From Methylocystis sp. (GTDB lineage: Bacteria > Pseudomonadota > Alphaproteobacteria > Rhizobiales > Beijerinckiaceae): a DNA stretch of 64,000 nt. Where the stretch lies: the NCBI GenBank assembly GCA_016178015.1, contig JACOUB010000008.1, positions 25,431 to 89,430 of the forward strand, written 5' to 3'. The number at the start of each line of letters is the position of its first letter. Positions within the stretch are counted from its first letter, which is position 1. Made by a program: the position numbers and the translations under genes. The notes beneath the pieces are model-generated. The model worked only from the letters and a program-made list of their open reading frames with translations, ran no database searches and was not told the DNA's origin. This document shows, one piece after another, positions 21,505 to 30,352 of this stretch.

Positions 21505-22827
21505 GTGACGAATGCATCGACCACCGCCGGAACGCCGACCCGAAAGCCTCTGTACAAACTGCTCTATGTTCAGGTTTTGGCGGCCATCGTGCTCGGCGCG
21601 GCGTTCGGCGCTGAGTTTCCGGCGTACGCCGCCAGCGACTGGGTCAAGGCGCTCGGCGACGGCTTCATCAAACTCATCAAGATGGTGATCGCGCCCATCA
21701 TCTTCTGCACGGTCGTTGCGGGAATTGCACAGATAAGAGACGCCAAGAAGGTCGGCCGCGTCGGCGTCAAGGCGCTCGTTTATTTCGAGGTCGTCTCGAC
21801 CTTCGCGCTGGCGCTCGGGCTCCTGGTCGGCAATTTTGTGCGGCCGGGCGCCGGCTTCTCCGGCGCCGCCGACGCCGGCGCAGTCGCCCCATACGCCGAG
21901 CCGGCGGCGCATCAAAGTCCCGCCGATTTCGTGCTCAACATCATCCCGGACAGCGTCATCGGCGCCTTCGCCAGGGGCGACATTTTGCAAGTGGTGCTGT
22001 TTTCGATCCTCTTTGGATTTGCGCTGATGGCGTTCGGCGAACGCGGCGGCGCCCTTCGCACCTTCGTCGACGACGCGGGCCGCGCCATGTTCGGCGTCAT
22101 CGCCATCGTCATGAAGGCCGCGCCGGTCGGGGCCTTTGGCGCGATGGCCTACACGATCGGCAAATACGGCTCGCAATCGCTTTTGAACCTCGTCTGGCTG
22201 ATCGGCTCTTTCTACCTCACGGCCTTCCTGTTCGTGATCGTCGTGCTCGGCCTCATCGCCCGGCTGGTCGGTTTCAATGTTTTCCGCTTCCTCGCCTATA
22301 TCAAGGAGGAGTTGCTCGTCGTGCTGGGCACGTCCTCGTCCGAGAGCGCCCTGCCGCAACTGATGGAGAAACTGGAGCAACTCGGCTGTTCCAAGTCCGT
22401 CGTCGGCCTCGTCGTGCCGACCGGCTATTCGTTTAACCTCGACGGCACCAATATCTATATGACGCTGACGACCTTGTTCATCGCGCAAGCCCTGGGCGCG
22501 GACCTCTCGATAACGCAACAATTGACCATTCTGGCCGTCGCCATGTTGACCTCGAAGGGCGCGTCGGGCGTCACCGGCGCGGGCTTCGTCACCTTGGCGG
22601 CGACGCTCGCCTCCGTCGATCCGCGCCTCGTTCCGGGCATGGCGTTGGTCCTGGGCATCGACAAATTCATGAGCGAATGCCGGGCCTTGACCAATATCTG
22701 CGGCAATGGCGTCGCGGCGATCGTCGTCTCCTTGTGGGAAGGCGAGCTCGATCGCGCCAAGCTCGCGGCGGCTTTGAAGAAAAAGATCGATCCGAGCGAC
22801 GTCGAGACGGCGGTGACGACGGGGTGA
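21505..22827 (+). CDS. dctA: C4-dicarboxylate:cation symporter (DAACS family)
   Basis: A 440-residue inner-membrane transporter for succinate, fumarate and malate. Family landmarks: [16 protein letters not shown], the re-entrant serine-rich loop [28 protein letters not shown] and the C-terminal [12 protein letters not shown] and [15 protein letters not shown] at 21505 gives the family length (start VTNASTTAG); upstream in-frame codons from 21361 read through a family A repeat. The gene sits between uvrA and ssb, which are often direct divergent neighbours in alphaproteobacteria. No DctB/DctD regulators are nearby. Confidence 0.93.
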   Translation: MTNASTTAGTPTRKPLYKLLYVQVLAAIVLGAAFGAEFPAYAASDWVKALGDGFIKLIKMVIAPIIFCTVVAGIAQIRDAKKVGRVGVKALVYFEVVSTFALALGLLVGNFVRPGAGFSGAADAGAVAPYAEPAAHQSPADFVLNIIPDSVIGAFARGDILQVVLFSILFGFALMAFGERGGALRTFVDDAGRAMFGVIAIVMKAAPVGAFGAMAYTIGKYGSQSLLNLVWLIGSFYLTAFLFVIVVLGLIARLVGFNVFRFLAYIKEELLVVLGTSSSESALPQLMEKLEQLGCSKSVVGLVVPTGYSFNLDGTNIYMTLTTLFIAQALGADLSITQQLTILAVAMLTSKGASGVTGAGFVTLAATLASVDPRLVPGMALVLGIDKFMSECRALTNICGNGVAAIVVSLWEGELDRAKLAAALKKKIDPSDVETAVTTG

Positions 22828-22913
22828 CGGTTGTTCTGATCACCCCGAAATGTCGGCTTTTAATCCGCATTTTTTCTTGAGGGGGCGGTTGCGCCGCCAA
22901 ATGGGACGTGCTA

Positions 22914-22928
22914 GAACAAAACTAGAAC
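22914..22928 (+). promoter_or_regulatory. LexA SOS box before ssb
   Basis: GAAC (22914-22917), 7 bases (AAAACTA), GAAC (22925-22928) is a perfect match to the alphaproteobacterial LexA operator GAAC-N7-GAAC (equivalently GTTC-N7-GTTC). It lies 100 bases before the ssb start, so ssb is probably damage-inducible. Confidence 0.75.
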
Positions 22929-23027
22929 GGAAGCGGCCGCGGTCAAAGGATTTGTGGACAAGAGCCGGCGGCCGCCAGTTTCGTCGCGGATTGGTCTAGG
23001 GTGAGCGCGCAAGAGGGGAGAAGCGAC

Positions 23028-23531
23028 ATGGCAGGCAGCGTCAACAAAGTGATCCTGATCGGCAACCTGGGGCGCGACCCGGAGGTGCGCACGCTTCCCT
23101 CGGGCGACCGCATCGTTTCCTTTTCGGTGGCGACGACCGAATCCTGGCGCGACCGCCAGACGGGCGAGCGCAAGGAGCGCACCGAGTGGCACAACGTCTC
23201 GATCTTCAACGAGAATATCGGCAAGATCGCGGAGCAGTATTGCAGGAAGGGTTCGAAAATATATCTCGAAGGGCAGTTGCAGACGCGCGAATACACCGAC
23301 AAGGACGGCAACCAGCGCAAGGTGACCGACGTCGTGTTGCAGCGTTTTCGCGGCGAGCTCACGCTGCTCGACAGCAAGGGGCGCGGCGAGGGCGCGAGCG
23401 AGAGCGGCTATAGCGGCGGCAATTTCGCGCCCGGCGGCGGCGCCAGTTTGGGACGCGCATCGCCGGCGGAACCCGCAGCCGCCGGCGGCAGACGACTGGC
23501 GGAACAACTGGACGACGACATTCCGTTTTGA
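23028..23531 (+). CDS. ssb: Single-stranded DNA-binding protein
   Basis: A 167-residue SSB: OB-fold from MAGSVNKVILIGNLGRDPEV to about residue 110 (including RKERTEWHNVSIF and YLEGQLQTREY), a glycine/alanine-rich linker, and the acidic tip DDDIPF that docks repair and replication proteins. GGGGAG precedes the ATG at 23028. It coats single-stranded DNA during replication, recombination and repair. The upstream LexA box fits SOS control. Confidence 0.97.
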   Translation: MAGSVNKVILIGNLGRDPEVRTLPSGDRIVSFSVATTESWRDRQTGERKERTEWHNVSIFNENIGKIAEQYCRKGSKIYLEGQLQTREYTDKDGNQRKVTDVVLQRFRGELTLLDSKGRGEGASESGYSGGNFAPGGGASLGRASPAEPAAAGGRRLAEQLDDDIPF

Positions 23532-23654
23532 GGTTAGGCCCTGTCGACGACGCCTAATGCCGGTCCGGCAATGCGGCGCCGCCGTCCTCTGACTTGATCG
23601 CCAACCCCATGGCGATCGGGCGAATGAGGTTGCGCGTGACGAGGCCGTTCGATT

Positions 23655-23764
23655 CCCTCTCCCGCGAAGCGGGGGGGGCTAGGGAGGGGGCATCTCGGAG
23701 CAAAATTGTTCCAGGACGGACCGCCCCCTCTCCAACTCTCCCCCGCGTTCCGCGGGAGAGAGGG
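23655..23764. repeat. Family B inverted repeat pair
   Basis: CCCTCTCCCGCGAAGCGGGG followed by AGGGAGGGGGC is mirrored by CCGCCCCCTCTCC and CCCCCGCG-TTC-CGCGGGAGAG. It fills most of the 343-base gap after ssb, which holds no gene. Confidence 0.8.
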
Positions 23765-23874
23765 CAGATTGCGCCCCCTTGCCGACATTCACCCGCTTGC
23801 CAACCCGGGCTTGCGCCGGAACCGGCAATCGGATAGCACCCGCGCTGGATCAGCGCGAAAGGTCGCTCGCGTCC

Positions 23875-24108
23875 ATGAGCAAGAAGCCCATCAACCTCGT
23901 CCGTTTGTCGACGCTGGTCGCCGTGGCGATCCTTGTTGGCACCGAACTCGTCGGCGCCTCCTGGGCGGCCGGCTGGGCGCTCGGCGGGCTGTTCCAGCTC
24001 GACCCCCTGGTCAGCCGCATCTTCGAGGCGATCTTCGCCCTCGTCGGCTTCGTCGGACTGTTCTTCTTCATGCGCACGGCGGTGCGCCACGAGCCCATCC
24101 GCGGTTAG
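23875..24108 (+). CDS. Small two-helix membrane protein, unknown function
   Basis: A 77-residue product (MSKKPINLVRLSTLVAVA) with two hydrophobic segments (about residues 8-38 and 44-66) and short basic ends (MRTAVRHEPIRG). The frame is uninterrupted and amphipathic in the way of real small inner-membrane proteins. No strong ribosome site. It precedes the glucan biosynthesis gene by 165 bases on the same strand; a link is only positional. Confidence 0.6.
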   Translation: MSKKPINLVRLSTLVAVAILVGTELVGASWAAGWALGGLFQLDPLVSRIFEAIFALVGFVGLFFFMRTAVRHEPIRG

Positions 24109-24273
24109 GATTTTCTGGCGAGCCGCATACCAGTTGTTCACCCGAGCATGCTCTCATTCGCCAAGCCGAAGCGCGTTCGCCCACACAGCTGGTTTCCACT
24201 TTTACAGGACGCTCTTTAGAACTCGACCCCGACGCTCCAGCGATTCGGGCCCGGCGCGCGTGAGGATTTTTGC

Positions 24274-25857
24274 ATGATCGACAAGCCAGATCGCCGGTCG
24301 TTCCTCAAGGTCGCCGCCGCCTCGAGCGCCCTCGGCGCCGTCGGCGTAACGAGCGCCGACGCCGCCGCCCCCCCGAGCAATCTGAAGCTCGGCCCGGCCG
24401 AACCCTTTTCGTTCGAGAGCTTCAAGGAAACCGCGCGGCGCCGCGTTGCCGAACCGTACAAGCCGCCGACGCCGCCCGACCCCGAAATCGTCGGCAAGAT
24501 CGATTACGAGACCTGGGGCAAGATCACCTACAACACCGATCACGCCCTGTTCGCCGAAGGGCCGCAACGGTTTCCGGTCGAATTCTTCCATCTCGGCATG
24601 TTCTTCAGGAAGCCTGTGCGCATGTACGTGGTCGAGGCTGGGCAAGCGCGCGAAATCATTTACGATCCGAGCTATTTCAATATGCCGGAAGATTCGATCG
24701 CCCGCCGCCTGCCGCCCGGCGCGGGCTTTGCCGGCTTTCGCATCCAAGAGGCGAAGGACGGCGGGCTCGACTGGCGCAAGAACGATTGGGCGGCGTTCCT
24801 CGGCGCCGCCTATTTCCGCGCCATCGGCGAACTGCGCCAATATGGACTGTCAGCGCGCGCCATCGCGCTGGACACTTGGGTCGCTAGCAAGAGCGAGGAA
24901 TTTCCGGACTTCACCAATGTCTATATCGGGCCGCAGTCAGACGGCGGCGTGGCGGTTCATCTGCTGCTCGAGGGTCCCTCCATCGTCGGCGCGTTCCGCT
25001 TCCTGATGACGCGCGGCAAGGGCGTCGTCATGGACATCGACTGCGCCTTGTTTTTGCGCGGAAGCTTCACGCGCTTCGGCGTCGCCCCGCTCACCTCGAT
25101 GTATTGGTTCTCGGAAACCAAGAAGCCAATGGGCGCGGACTGGCGCCCCGAGGTGCACGACTCCGATGGTCTGTGCATGTGGACGGGGGCGGGCGAGCGA
25201 CTGTGGCGTCCGCTCAACAATCCCGGCCGCGTGATGGCCTCCGCCTTCGGCGACAATAACCCGAAGGGTTTCGGGCTGCTGCAACGCGACCGCAATTTCG
25301 ATCATTATCTCGATGGCGTGCTTTACGACCACCGTCCGAGCGTGTGGGTCGAGCCCAAAGGCGATTGGGGCAAGGGCGCCGTTCACCTCGTCGAAGCTCC
25401 CACCGACGACGAAATCCACGACAATATCGTCGCCATGTGGGTCCCGGAGAAACCGGCGGTTGCGGGTTCCGCGTTCGAATTCTCCTATCGGCTGCATTGG
25501 CTTGCCGACGAGCCCTACCCGCCGCCGCTCGCCCGCTGCGTCGCCACCCGCCTCGGCAACGGCGGCCAGCCCGGCAAGCCCCGCCCCGCGGGCGTGCGCA
25601 AATTCATGGTCGAGTTCTTGGGCGGCGCGCTGGAGCGTCTCCCGTTCGGCGTCAAGCCCGAGCCGGTGCTGTGGGCCTCGCGCGGGACCTTCTCGTATAT
25701 CTTTACCGAGGCGGTGTCCGACCGCGTTCCCGGACATTGGCGCGCCCAGTTCGATCTGACGGTCGAGGGCGCCGACCCGGTGGAGATGCGGCTATTTCTC
25801 AAATCCGGCGACACGGTTCTCTCGGAGAACTGGCTGTTTCAATACCATCCGTTTTGA
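24274..25857 (+). CDS. Periplasmic glucan biosynthesis protein (OpgD/MdoD-like)
   Basis: A 527-residue protein of the OpgG/OpgD family, which shapes osmoregulated periplasmic glucans. A Tat signal is visible: Arg7-Arg8 in RRSFLKVAA, a hydrophobic stretch and cleavage near SADAAA; Tat export favours OpgD over Sec-exported OpgG. Family segments include FFHLGMFFRKPVRMYVVEAG, FRIQEAKDGGLDW, DSDGLCMWTGAGE and GFGLLQRDRNFDHYLD. No opgH glucosyltransferase is adjacent. It opens a block of glycan-related genes. Confidence 0.9.
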   Translation: MIDKPDRRSFLKVAAASSALGAVGVTSADAAAPPSNLKLGPAEPFSFESFKETARRRVAEPYKPPTPPDPEIVGKIDYETWGKITYNTDHALFAEGPQRFPVEFFHLGMFFRKPVRMYVVEAGQAREIIYDPSYFNMPEDSIARRLPPGAGFAGFRIQEAKDGGLDWRKNDWAAFLGAAYFRAIGELRQYGLSARAIALDTWVASKSEEFPDFTNVYIGPQSDGGVAVHLLLEGPSIVGAFRFLMTRGKGVVMDIDCALFLRGSFTRFGVAPLTSMYWFSETKKPMGADWRPEVHDSDGLCMWTGAGERLWRPLNNPGRVMASAFGDNNPKGFGLLQRDRNFDHYLDGVLYDHRPSVWVEPKGDWGKGAVHLVEAPTDDEIHDNIVAMWVPEKPAVAGSAFEFSYRLHWLADEPYPPPLARCVATRLGNGGQPGKPRPAGVRKFMVEFLGGALERLPFGVKPEPVLWASRGTFSYIFTEAVSDRVPGHWRAQFDLTVEGADPVEMRLFLKSGDTVLSENWLFQYHPF

Positions 25858-25990
25858 GCCGCCTTCAATTATCGAAAACAACAATGGCGGCGAGCGGCGG
25901 CCTATCGTCTGGACATGGCGAGATGCGACCGATATCAGTTAGCCGCCGTCAGGGGCGTCGAGGCCCTATGCCGCGATGCGCGTCAACGGG

Positions 25991-26019
25991 TTGACACGGT
26001 CGAGCTGGGCGCTTTTAAA
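25991..26019 (+). promoter_or_regulatory. Strong sigma-70-type promoter
   Basis: TTGACA (25991-25996), exactly 17 bases, TTTAAA (26014-26019). It lies about 60 bases before the methyltransferase ATG at 26078 and probably drives that gene and the downstream fusion gene. Confidence 0.6.
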
Positions 26020-26077
26020 GCGTCGCATGATCTCGCGCCCACGAGCAGTCGCGTCGCCGGTCGGAGCGTATTTGAAG

Positions 26078-27307
26078 ATGACAAAGCGGATATCGAAATG
26101 TCGCGTCAGCGGCTCGTCGCATCTCCTATCGGTGCTGTCGCTTGGCGATCAGGCCTTGACCGGCGTCTTTCCGTCGAAGCGCGAGACGCCGGTGACCATC
26201 GGTCCGCTCGAGCTCGTCTGGTGCCCGGATTCCGGTTTGTTGCAGCTTGCTCATAGCTATGAAGCAAGCGAAATGTACGGCGAGAACTATGGCTATCGCT
26301 CGGGCCTCAACCAATCGATGGTGCGTCATCTCACGCACAAGATCGCCCATCTCGAAAAGTTTGTCGGACTTGCAGGGGGCGACGTCGTTCTCGACATCGG
26401 CTCCAACGACGCGACCTCGCTCAAAGCTTACCAGACGCCATCTCTCACCAGAATCGGCATCGATCCGACGGGCGCCAAGTTCCGCAAATATTATCCAGAC
26501 GGCGTGCGCCTTGTGCCGGACTTTTTCTCTGCGCAGGCGTTCGAGAGCGTCGCGAAGAACAGGGCCCGGATCGTAACGTCGATCGCGATGTTCTATGATC
26601 TCGACGATCCCGTCTGGTTCGCGCGCGAGGTGGCCAAGGTTCTCGCTCCCGACGGCGTCTGGCATTTCGAGCAGAGCTATATGCCGTCGATGCTCAGGCT
26701 TACGTCCTATGACACGATTTGCCACGAGCACGTGGAATATTACTCGCTCGGCGTCATACGCTACATTCTCGAAGCGGCCGATTTGCAAATACTCGATGTT
26801 CAGATGAACGCCGTCAACGGCGGCAGTTTCGCGGTTACGGCGGGGCGCCGGCAATCGCCGCACCAGCGCAATTCGGCGGTCATCGACTGGATGCTTGCTC
26901 AAGAAGAGCGGATGAGCCTGCATACGCCGCGCCCCTATCGCGAATTCGAGGACCGCGCCTTCCGCCATCGCGAGGACTTGCGGCGTCTTCTCAGAGCGCT
27001 GAAAGACGACAACAAGCGGATACTCGGCTACGGCGCCTCCACCAAAGGCAATGTGGTTTTACAGTTTTGCGGCATCGGTCCCGACCTGGTCGAGGCGATC
27101 GCCGAAGTCAATCCGGACAAGTTCGGCTGTTTCACGCCCGGCACGCACATTCCGATCATCTCGGAAGCCGAGGCGCGGGCCATGAACCCGGATTACTTCC
27201 TGGTGCTGCCGTGGCACTTCAAGGACGGCATCCTGCAACGCGAGCAGAATTATCTTGCCAACGGCGGCAAGATGATCTTTCCGTTCCCGGAAATCGAGAT
27301 CGTATGA
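26078..27307 (+). CDS. SAM-dependent C-methyltransferase, TylC-III/NovU-like
   Basis: A 409-residue protein with three parts: an N-terminal region resembling the zinc-binding domain of sugar C-methyltransferases (KCRVSG, LSLGDQALTGVF, WCPDSGLLQL), a class I SAM-binding core (VVLDIGSNDATSL, about residues 115-220) and the C-terminal GYGASTKGNVVLQ domain. Such enzymes methylate C-3 of NDP-deoxysugars. Only one Cys of each CxxC pair remains (CRVS, CPDS), so zinc binding may be reduced or lost. GGAG upstream supports the ATG at 26078. The context suggests modification of a surface sugar. Confidence 0.82.
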   Translation: MTKRISKCRVSGSSHLLSVLSLGDQALTGVFPSKRETPVTIGPLELVWCPDSGLLQLAHSYEASEMYGENYGYRSGLNQSMVRHLTHKIAHLEKFVGLAGGDVVLDIGSNDATSLKAYQTPSLTRIGIDPTGAKFRKYYPDGVRLVPDFFSAQAFESVAKNRARIVTSIAMFYDLDDPVWFAREVAKVLAPDGVWHFEQSYMPSMLRLTSYDTICHEHVEYYSLGVIRYILEAADLQILDVQMNAVNGGSFAVTAGRRQSPHQRNSAVIDWMLAQEERMSLHTPRPYREFEDRAFRHREDLRRLLRALKDDNKRILGYGASTKGNVVLQFCGIGPDLVEAIAEVNPDKFGCFTPGTHIPIISEAEARAMNPDYFLVLPWHFKDGILQREQNYLANGGKMIFPFPEIEIV

Positions 27308-27333
27308 GCGTTGTGGGCGCAAGGCGATAGAAC

Positions 27334-29082
27334 ATGGTCAGCGGCCTTATCGTATCCCACAAGGGAGACCATTGCGGGGTCTACCAGTACGGAAGAAATT
27401 TGCTTTCAATACTATCGAGCGACAAAAGCATCGCCTGGTCCTACAGCGAATGCGCAAATTTGGAGGAACTGGAAGCGGCTGTTGATCGCGCGAGGCCGGA
27501 TGCGATCCTGTTCAATCACCATCCTAGCACGACGCCATGGCTAACCGGCGCGCCGGTGGCCGAGCTGGGGGCGACCCTCTTTGGCCTTCTACATGGCGTA
27601 GATCAAGCATTAGCTGACAAAGCAAATGCGGATCCCTTCGATTTCCTCATCTGTCTTGATCCGACGCTCATACCGCGCAACCCGAAAACTTTGCGCGCGC
27701 CGCGCTTCCTTCCCGCAGAGCCGATGACGCCGCCGCCGCCGCCGGAGGTCTTCACCATTGGCTCCTTCGGCTTCGCGACGCCGGGAAAGGGATTCGACCG
27801 CCTTTGCGCGCTTGTCAATCAGCAATTCGATCGCGCCGTCATTCGGCTCAATTTGCCCGCGCATGACAACCCAGATATCGTTTCGGACCAGGATGTTGCC
27901 GCCGTCATCGAAAAGTGCCGAAACGCCATCACGAAACCTGGAATTGAGCTGACGATCACGCGTGATTTCTTCGATAACGCGCAAATCGTCGAGTTCCTCG
28001 CGTCGAACACGATGAATGCGTTTCTTTACGAGGAAATGCCCTCCTACGGCATTTCCAGCTGTGTCGATTTTGCACTGGCTTCGGGGCGTCCATTCGCGCT
28101 AACCCGTTCTTCGACCTTCCGGCACTTGTTCCATGTCAATCCTTCAATATTCATCGAGGACCGCGGTTTGGCGGACATCGCTACGAGCGGCGCGTCGATG
28201 TTAGACGCCATCCGCGCCGCCGCGGCGCCAAAAAAAGCAGCCGTGGATTGGAATGCGACGATTCTCGACGCAATTGACTCCATAAAGGCAAGCCGCGCTA
28301 CCCCCGATGGCCGCGGTTTCAACAAGATGCTCGACGACCGCTCGCGCCACGCTTATCGGGAGGCCCTGGCCGATCTCGCCAAATTTGCCCCTGAAATGCT
28401 CGCGCGCAAAATCGAACGCGCTAATATTCAGCAAGCCTTCGCTCTCGACGCCGCCCGGCGGTTTCTCGCCGACTGTCCCAATGCCCGCATTCTCGCAGCG
28501 GGATCCTTCGAGGACACCGCGGTGGCGACGCTGTGCGCGCAAGGCTATCGGATCGACGAGGTCGATCCCAACGTCAACGGAATGACGTTGCAAGATTTCT
28601 ATCTCTCGCCCAACGCGCAGCTCGGTTCCTACGATCTCATCTTGAGCGTTTCGGTGCTCGAACACGTCGCCGACGATGAACAATTCGTCCGGATCATCAG
28701 CGAATTCCTGCGGCCTGGCGGGCTCGCGGCGCTCACTGTCGATTTTGCGGAAGACTGGCGTCCCGGCAAGCGCAAGCCGGAGGTCGACCATCGCCTCTAC
28801 ACAACGCGCGACATTTGCGAAAGGCTGATGCCGGCCATCGGAGACTGCGTTCTTGTCGACCCGCCACGGTGGTCCGATGGCGTGGAAGATTTCGAGTACG
28901 AAGGATCGCGATACGGATTTGCCGGGTTCGTCTTCCGCAAGCTCGACGCGGACTCGATCCGCTTTGCCGCCAATCGCCCTGTCTGGCGCGAACTTTTATC
29001 GGAAGCTTCCCTCAGCAAAGAGAAATTGCGTTCCGGCGACAAGATGACGGCGATAAAGCGGCTGTTCAACTATCGAGGGTAG
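27334..29082 (+). CDS. Glycosyltransferase-like/methyltransferase fusion protein
   Basis: A 582-residue protein. Residues 1-~300 look like a GT-B glycosyltransferase (GDHCGVYQYGRNLL start, IGSFGFATPGKGFDRL, YEEMPSYGISSCVDFALASGRP). A linker leads to a C-terminal class I methyltransferase-like domain (ARILAAGSFEDT, SYDLILSVSVLEHVADDEQFV, FLRPGGLAALTVDF, about 400-540). The SAM loop reads AAGSFEDT rather than GxGxG. AAGG lies 9 bases before the ATG, and the gene follows the methyltransferase gene by 26 bases, so they are likely co-transcribed. It probably adds and methylates a sugar on a surface polymer. Confidence 0.7.
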   Translation: MVSGLIVSHKGDHCGVYQYGRNLLSILSSDKSIAWSYSECANLEELEAAVDRARPDAILFNHHPSTTPWLTGAPVAELGATLFGLLHGVDQALADKANADPFDFLICLDPTLIPRNPKTLRAPRFLPAEPMTPPPPPEVFTIGSFGFATPGKGFDRLCALVNQQFDRAVIRLNLPAHDNPDIVSDQDVAAVIEKCRNAITKPGIELTITRDFFDNAQIVEFLASNTMNAFLYEEMPSYGISSCVDFALASGRPFALTRSSTFRHLFHVNPSIFIEDRGLADIATSGASMLDAIRAAAAPKKAAVDWNATILDAIDSIKASRATPDGRGFNKMLDDRSRHAYREALADLAKFAPEMLARKIERANIQQAFALDAARRFLADCPNARILAAGSFEDTAVATLCAQGYRIDEVDPNVNGMTLQDFYLSPNAQLGSYDLILSVSVLEHVADDEQFVRIISEFLRPGGLAALTVDFAEDWRPGKRKPEVDHRLYTTRDICERLMPAIGDCVLVDPPRWSDGVEDFEYEGSRYGFAGFVFRKLDADSIRFAANRPVWRELLSEASLSKEKLRSGDKMTAIKRLFNYRG

Positions 29083-29158
29083 TTGTCCGCCGGACGAAGA
29101 TCGTTACGAGCCAACGATTGCCCCACCTGGAGCTGCGAGCGTCGCGCCCCACGGCTTG

Positions 29159-30175
29159 CTACGTGAACCCCTTCTCAAACCTTTCGCACCACACCTTGCT
29201 ATTGCGTCGAAATCGCGCGGGCGATGTCACAGCATAGAGGAACCGCGTCCTCAGACTGTCATAAGAAAAGTCGCTGTATGCCATGCGGACGAGTTGATCC
29301 ATTAGGGTCTTGCTCTCCACCTTTGGATTACGGCTGCACAAGAATTTTCCCAAAAGAAGCATGTTGACATTGAACTCGTGCCTGATGACCCGCCTTACAT
29401 GATACGCCTCGGCGCTGTCGTGGCCGAAAAACGTATCCGCGATCTTGTGATAACCCTCGATGGCGATCCGAAAGCGATTGACCATGCCCTTGTCCGCGAA
29501 GGAATCATTATCTGGACGGCGATCCAGATAAGCTTCGGTCAGACATTTCACGCTCAGACCGCCACGCATCAACTCGAACATCCGCGCCGCATGCGCCCAA
29601 CAGCTGCCGACGAAATCTTCGTTGAGCGGAATCCGGTCCCAAGTCGCGCGTTTGACGAGGAGCCCGCCCATGAAGCTAAAAAAGGCTTCCGTATTCACAG
29701 CCGCACTGAAATATTTCAGCCGACTTTTTTTATCGGAGAGCTCAAAGACAGCGTCGCGAGGCGAATTGACGGTAGGCCACTCCACCCACTGCAATAAATC
29801 GATCCTGTATTCCCTATGTTTGCATAAATACAAATCGTGTCCGCTTTTAATCTCATCCAGCGCCTTGCGAAGCGCCCCACCATGCATGATGTCGTCGCCG
29901 CTGAACAGCCAGCAGTAGTCGCTCGTGGCGTATTCAACGCATTTCGCCATGTCCCGATCTATTCCGCCTTTGGCGGGCAGCCGAAAATATTTTATGTTTT
30001 TCCAGGTCTTCTGGAAATCGGCGACAACGTCCGCCGTATTGTCGGTGGAAGCGCCGTCAAGCACGACGATTTCCACTTTCTCGGCATCATCTTGATGGAG
30101 GATGGAATTCAGAGTTTCCGGAATGAATTCTCCGAAATTATATATCGGAATGCAGATGGACAGGTTTGCAGACAT
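29159..30175 (-). CDS. Glycosyltransferase family 2 (abequosyltransferase-like)
   Basis: A 338-residue GT-A enzyme: LSICIPIYNFGEFIPETLNS, EIVVLDGASTDNT (first Asp region) and SDYCWLFSGDDIMH, where GDD is the metal-binding DxD equivalent. The order and length resemble RfbV/abequosyltransferase-type O-antigen enzymes. The coding DNA is visibly richer in A/T than its neighbours (for example around 29980-30010), which suggests transfer. It is convergent with the fusion gene and alone on its strand. Confidence 0.83.
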   Translation of the reverse strand: MSANLSICIPIYNFGEFIPETLNSILHQDDAEKVEIVVLDGASTDNTADVVADFQKTWKNIKYFRLPAKGGIDRDMAKCVEYATSDYCWLFSGDDIMHGGALRKALDEIKSGHDLYLCKHREYRIDLLQWVEWPTVNSPRDAVFELSDKKSRLKYFSAAVNTEAFFSFMGGLLVKRATWDRIPLNEDFVGSCWAHAARMFELMRGGLSVKCLTEAYLDRRPDNDSFADKGMVNRFRIAIEGYHKIADTFFGHDSAEAYHVRRVIRHEFNVNMLLLGKFLCSRNPKVESKTLMDQLVRMAYSDFSYDSLRTRFLYAVTSPARFRRNSKVWCERFEKGFT

Positions 30176-30352
30176 CGGTCCGTCGCGCCTTTCGTCGTTC
30201 GAACATGCCAGAAGGCTAATCGGGCGAAAGAATACTCAAACGCCAAGCGCACGGCAAGGCCACGAGGCCAGCCGCTCGGGTTCCAAGCCGCAAGGACCCC
30301 GCAAGCAAGAATTCGCGACAGAGCGGATTTTTCCACATTGGCGGGCGCACGA

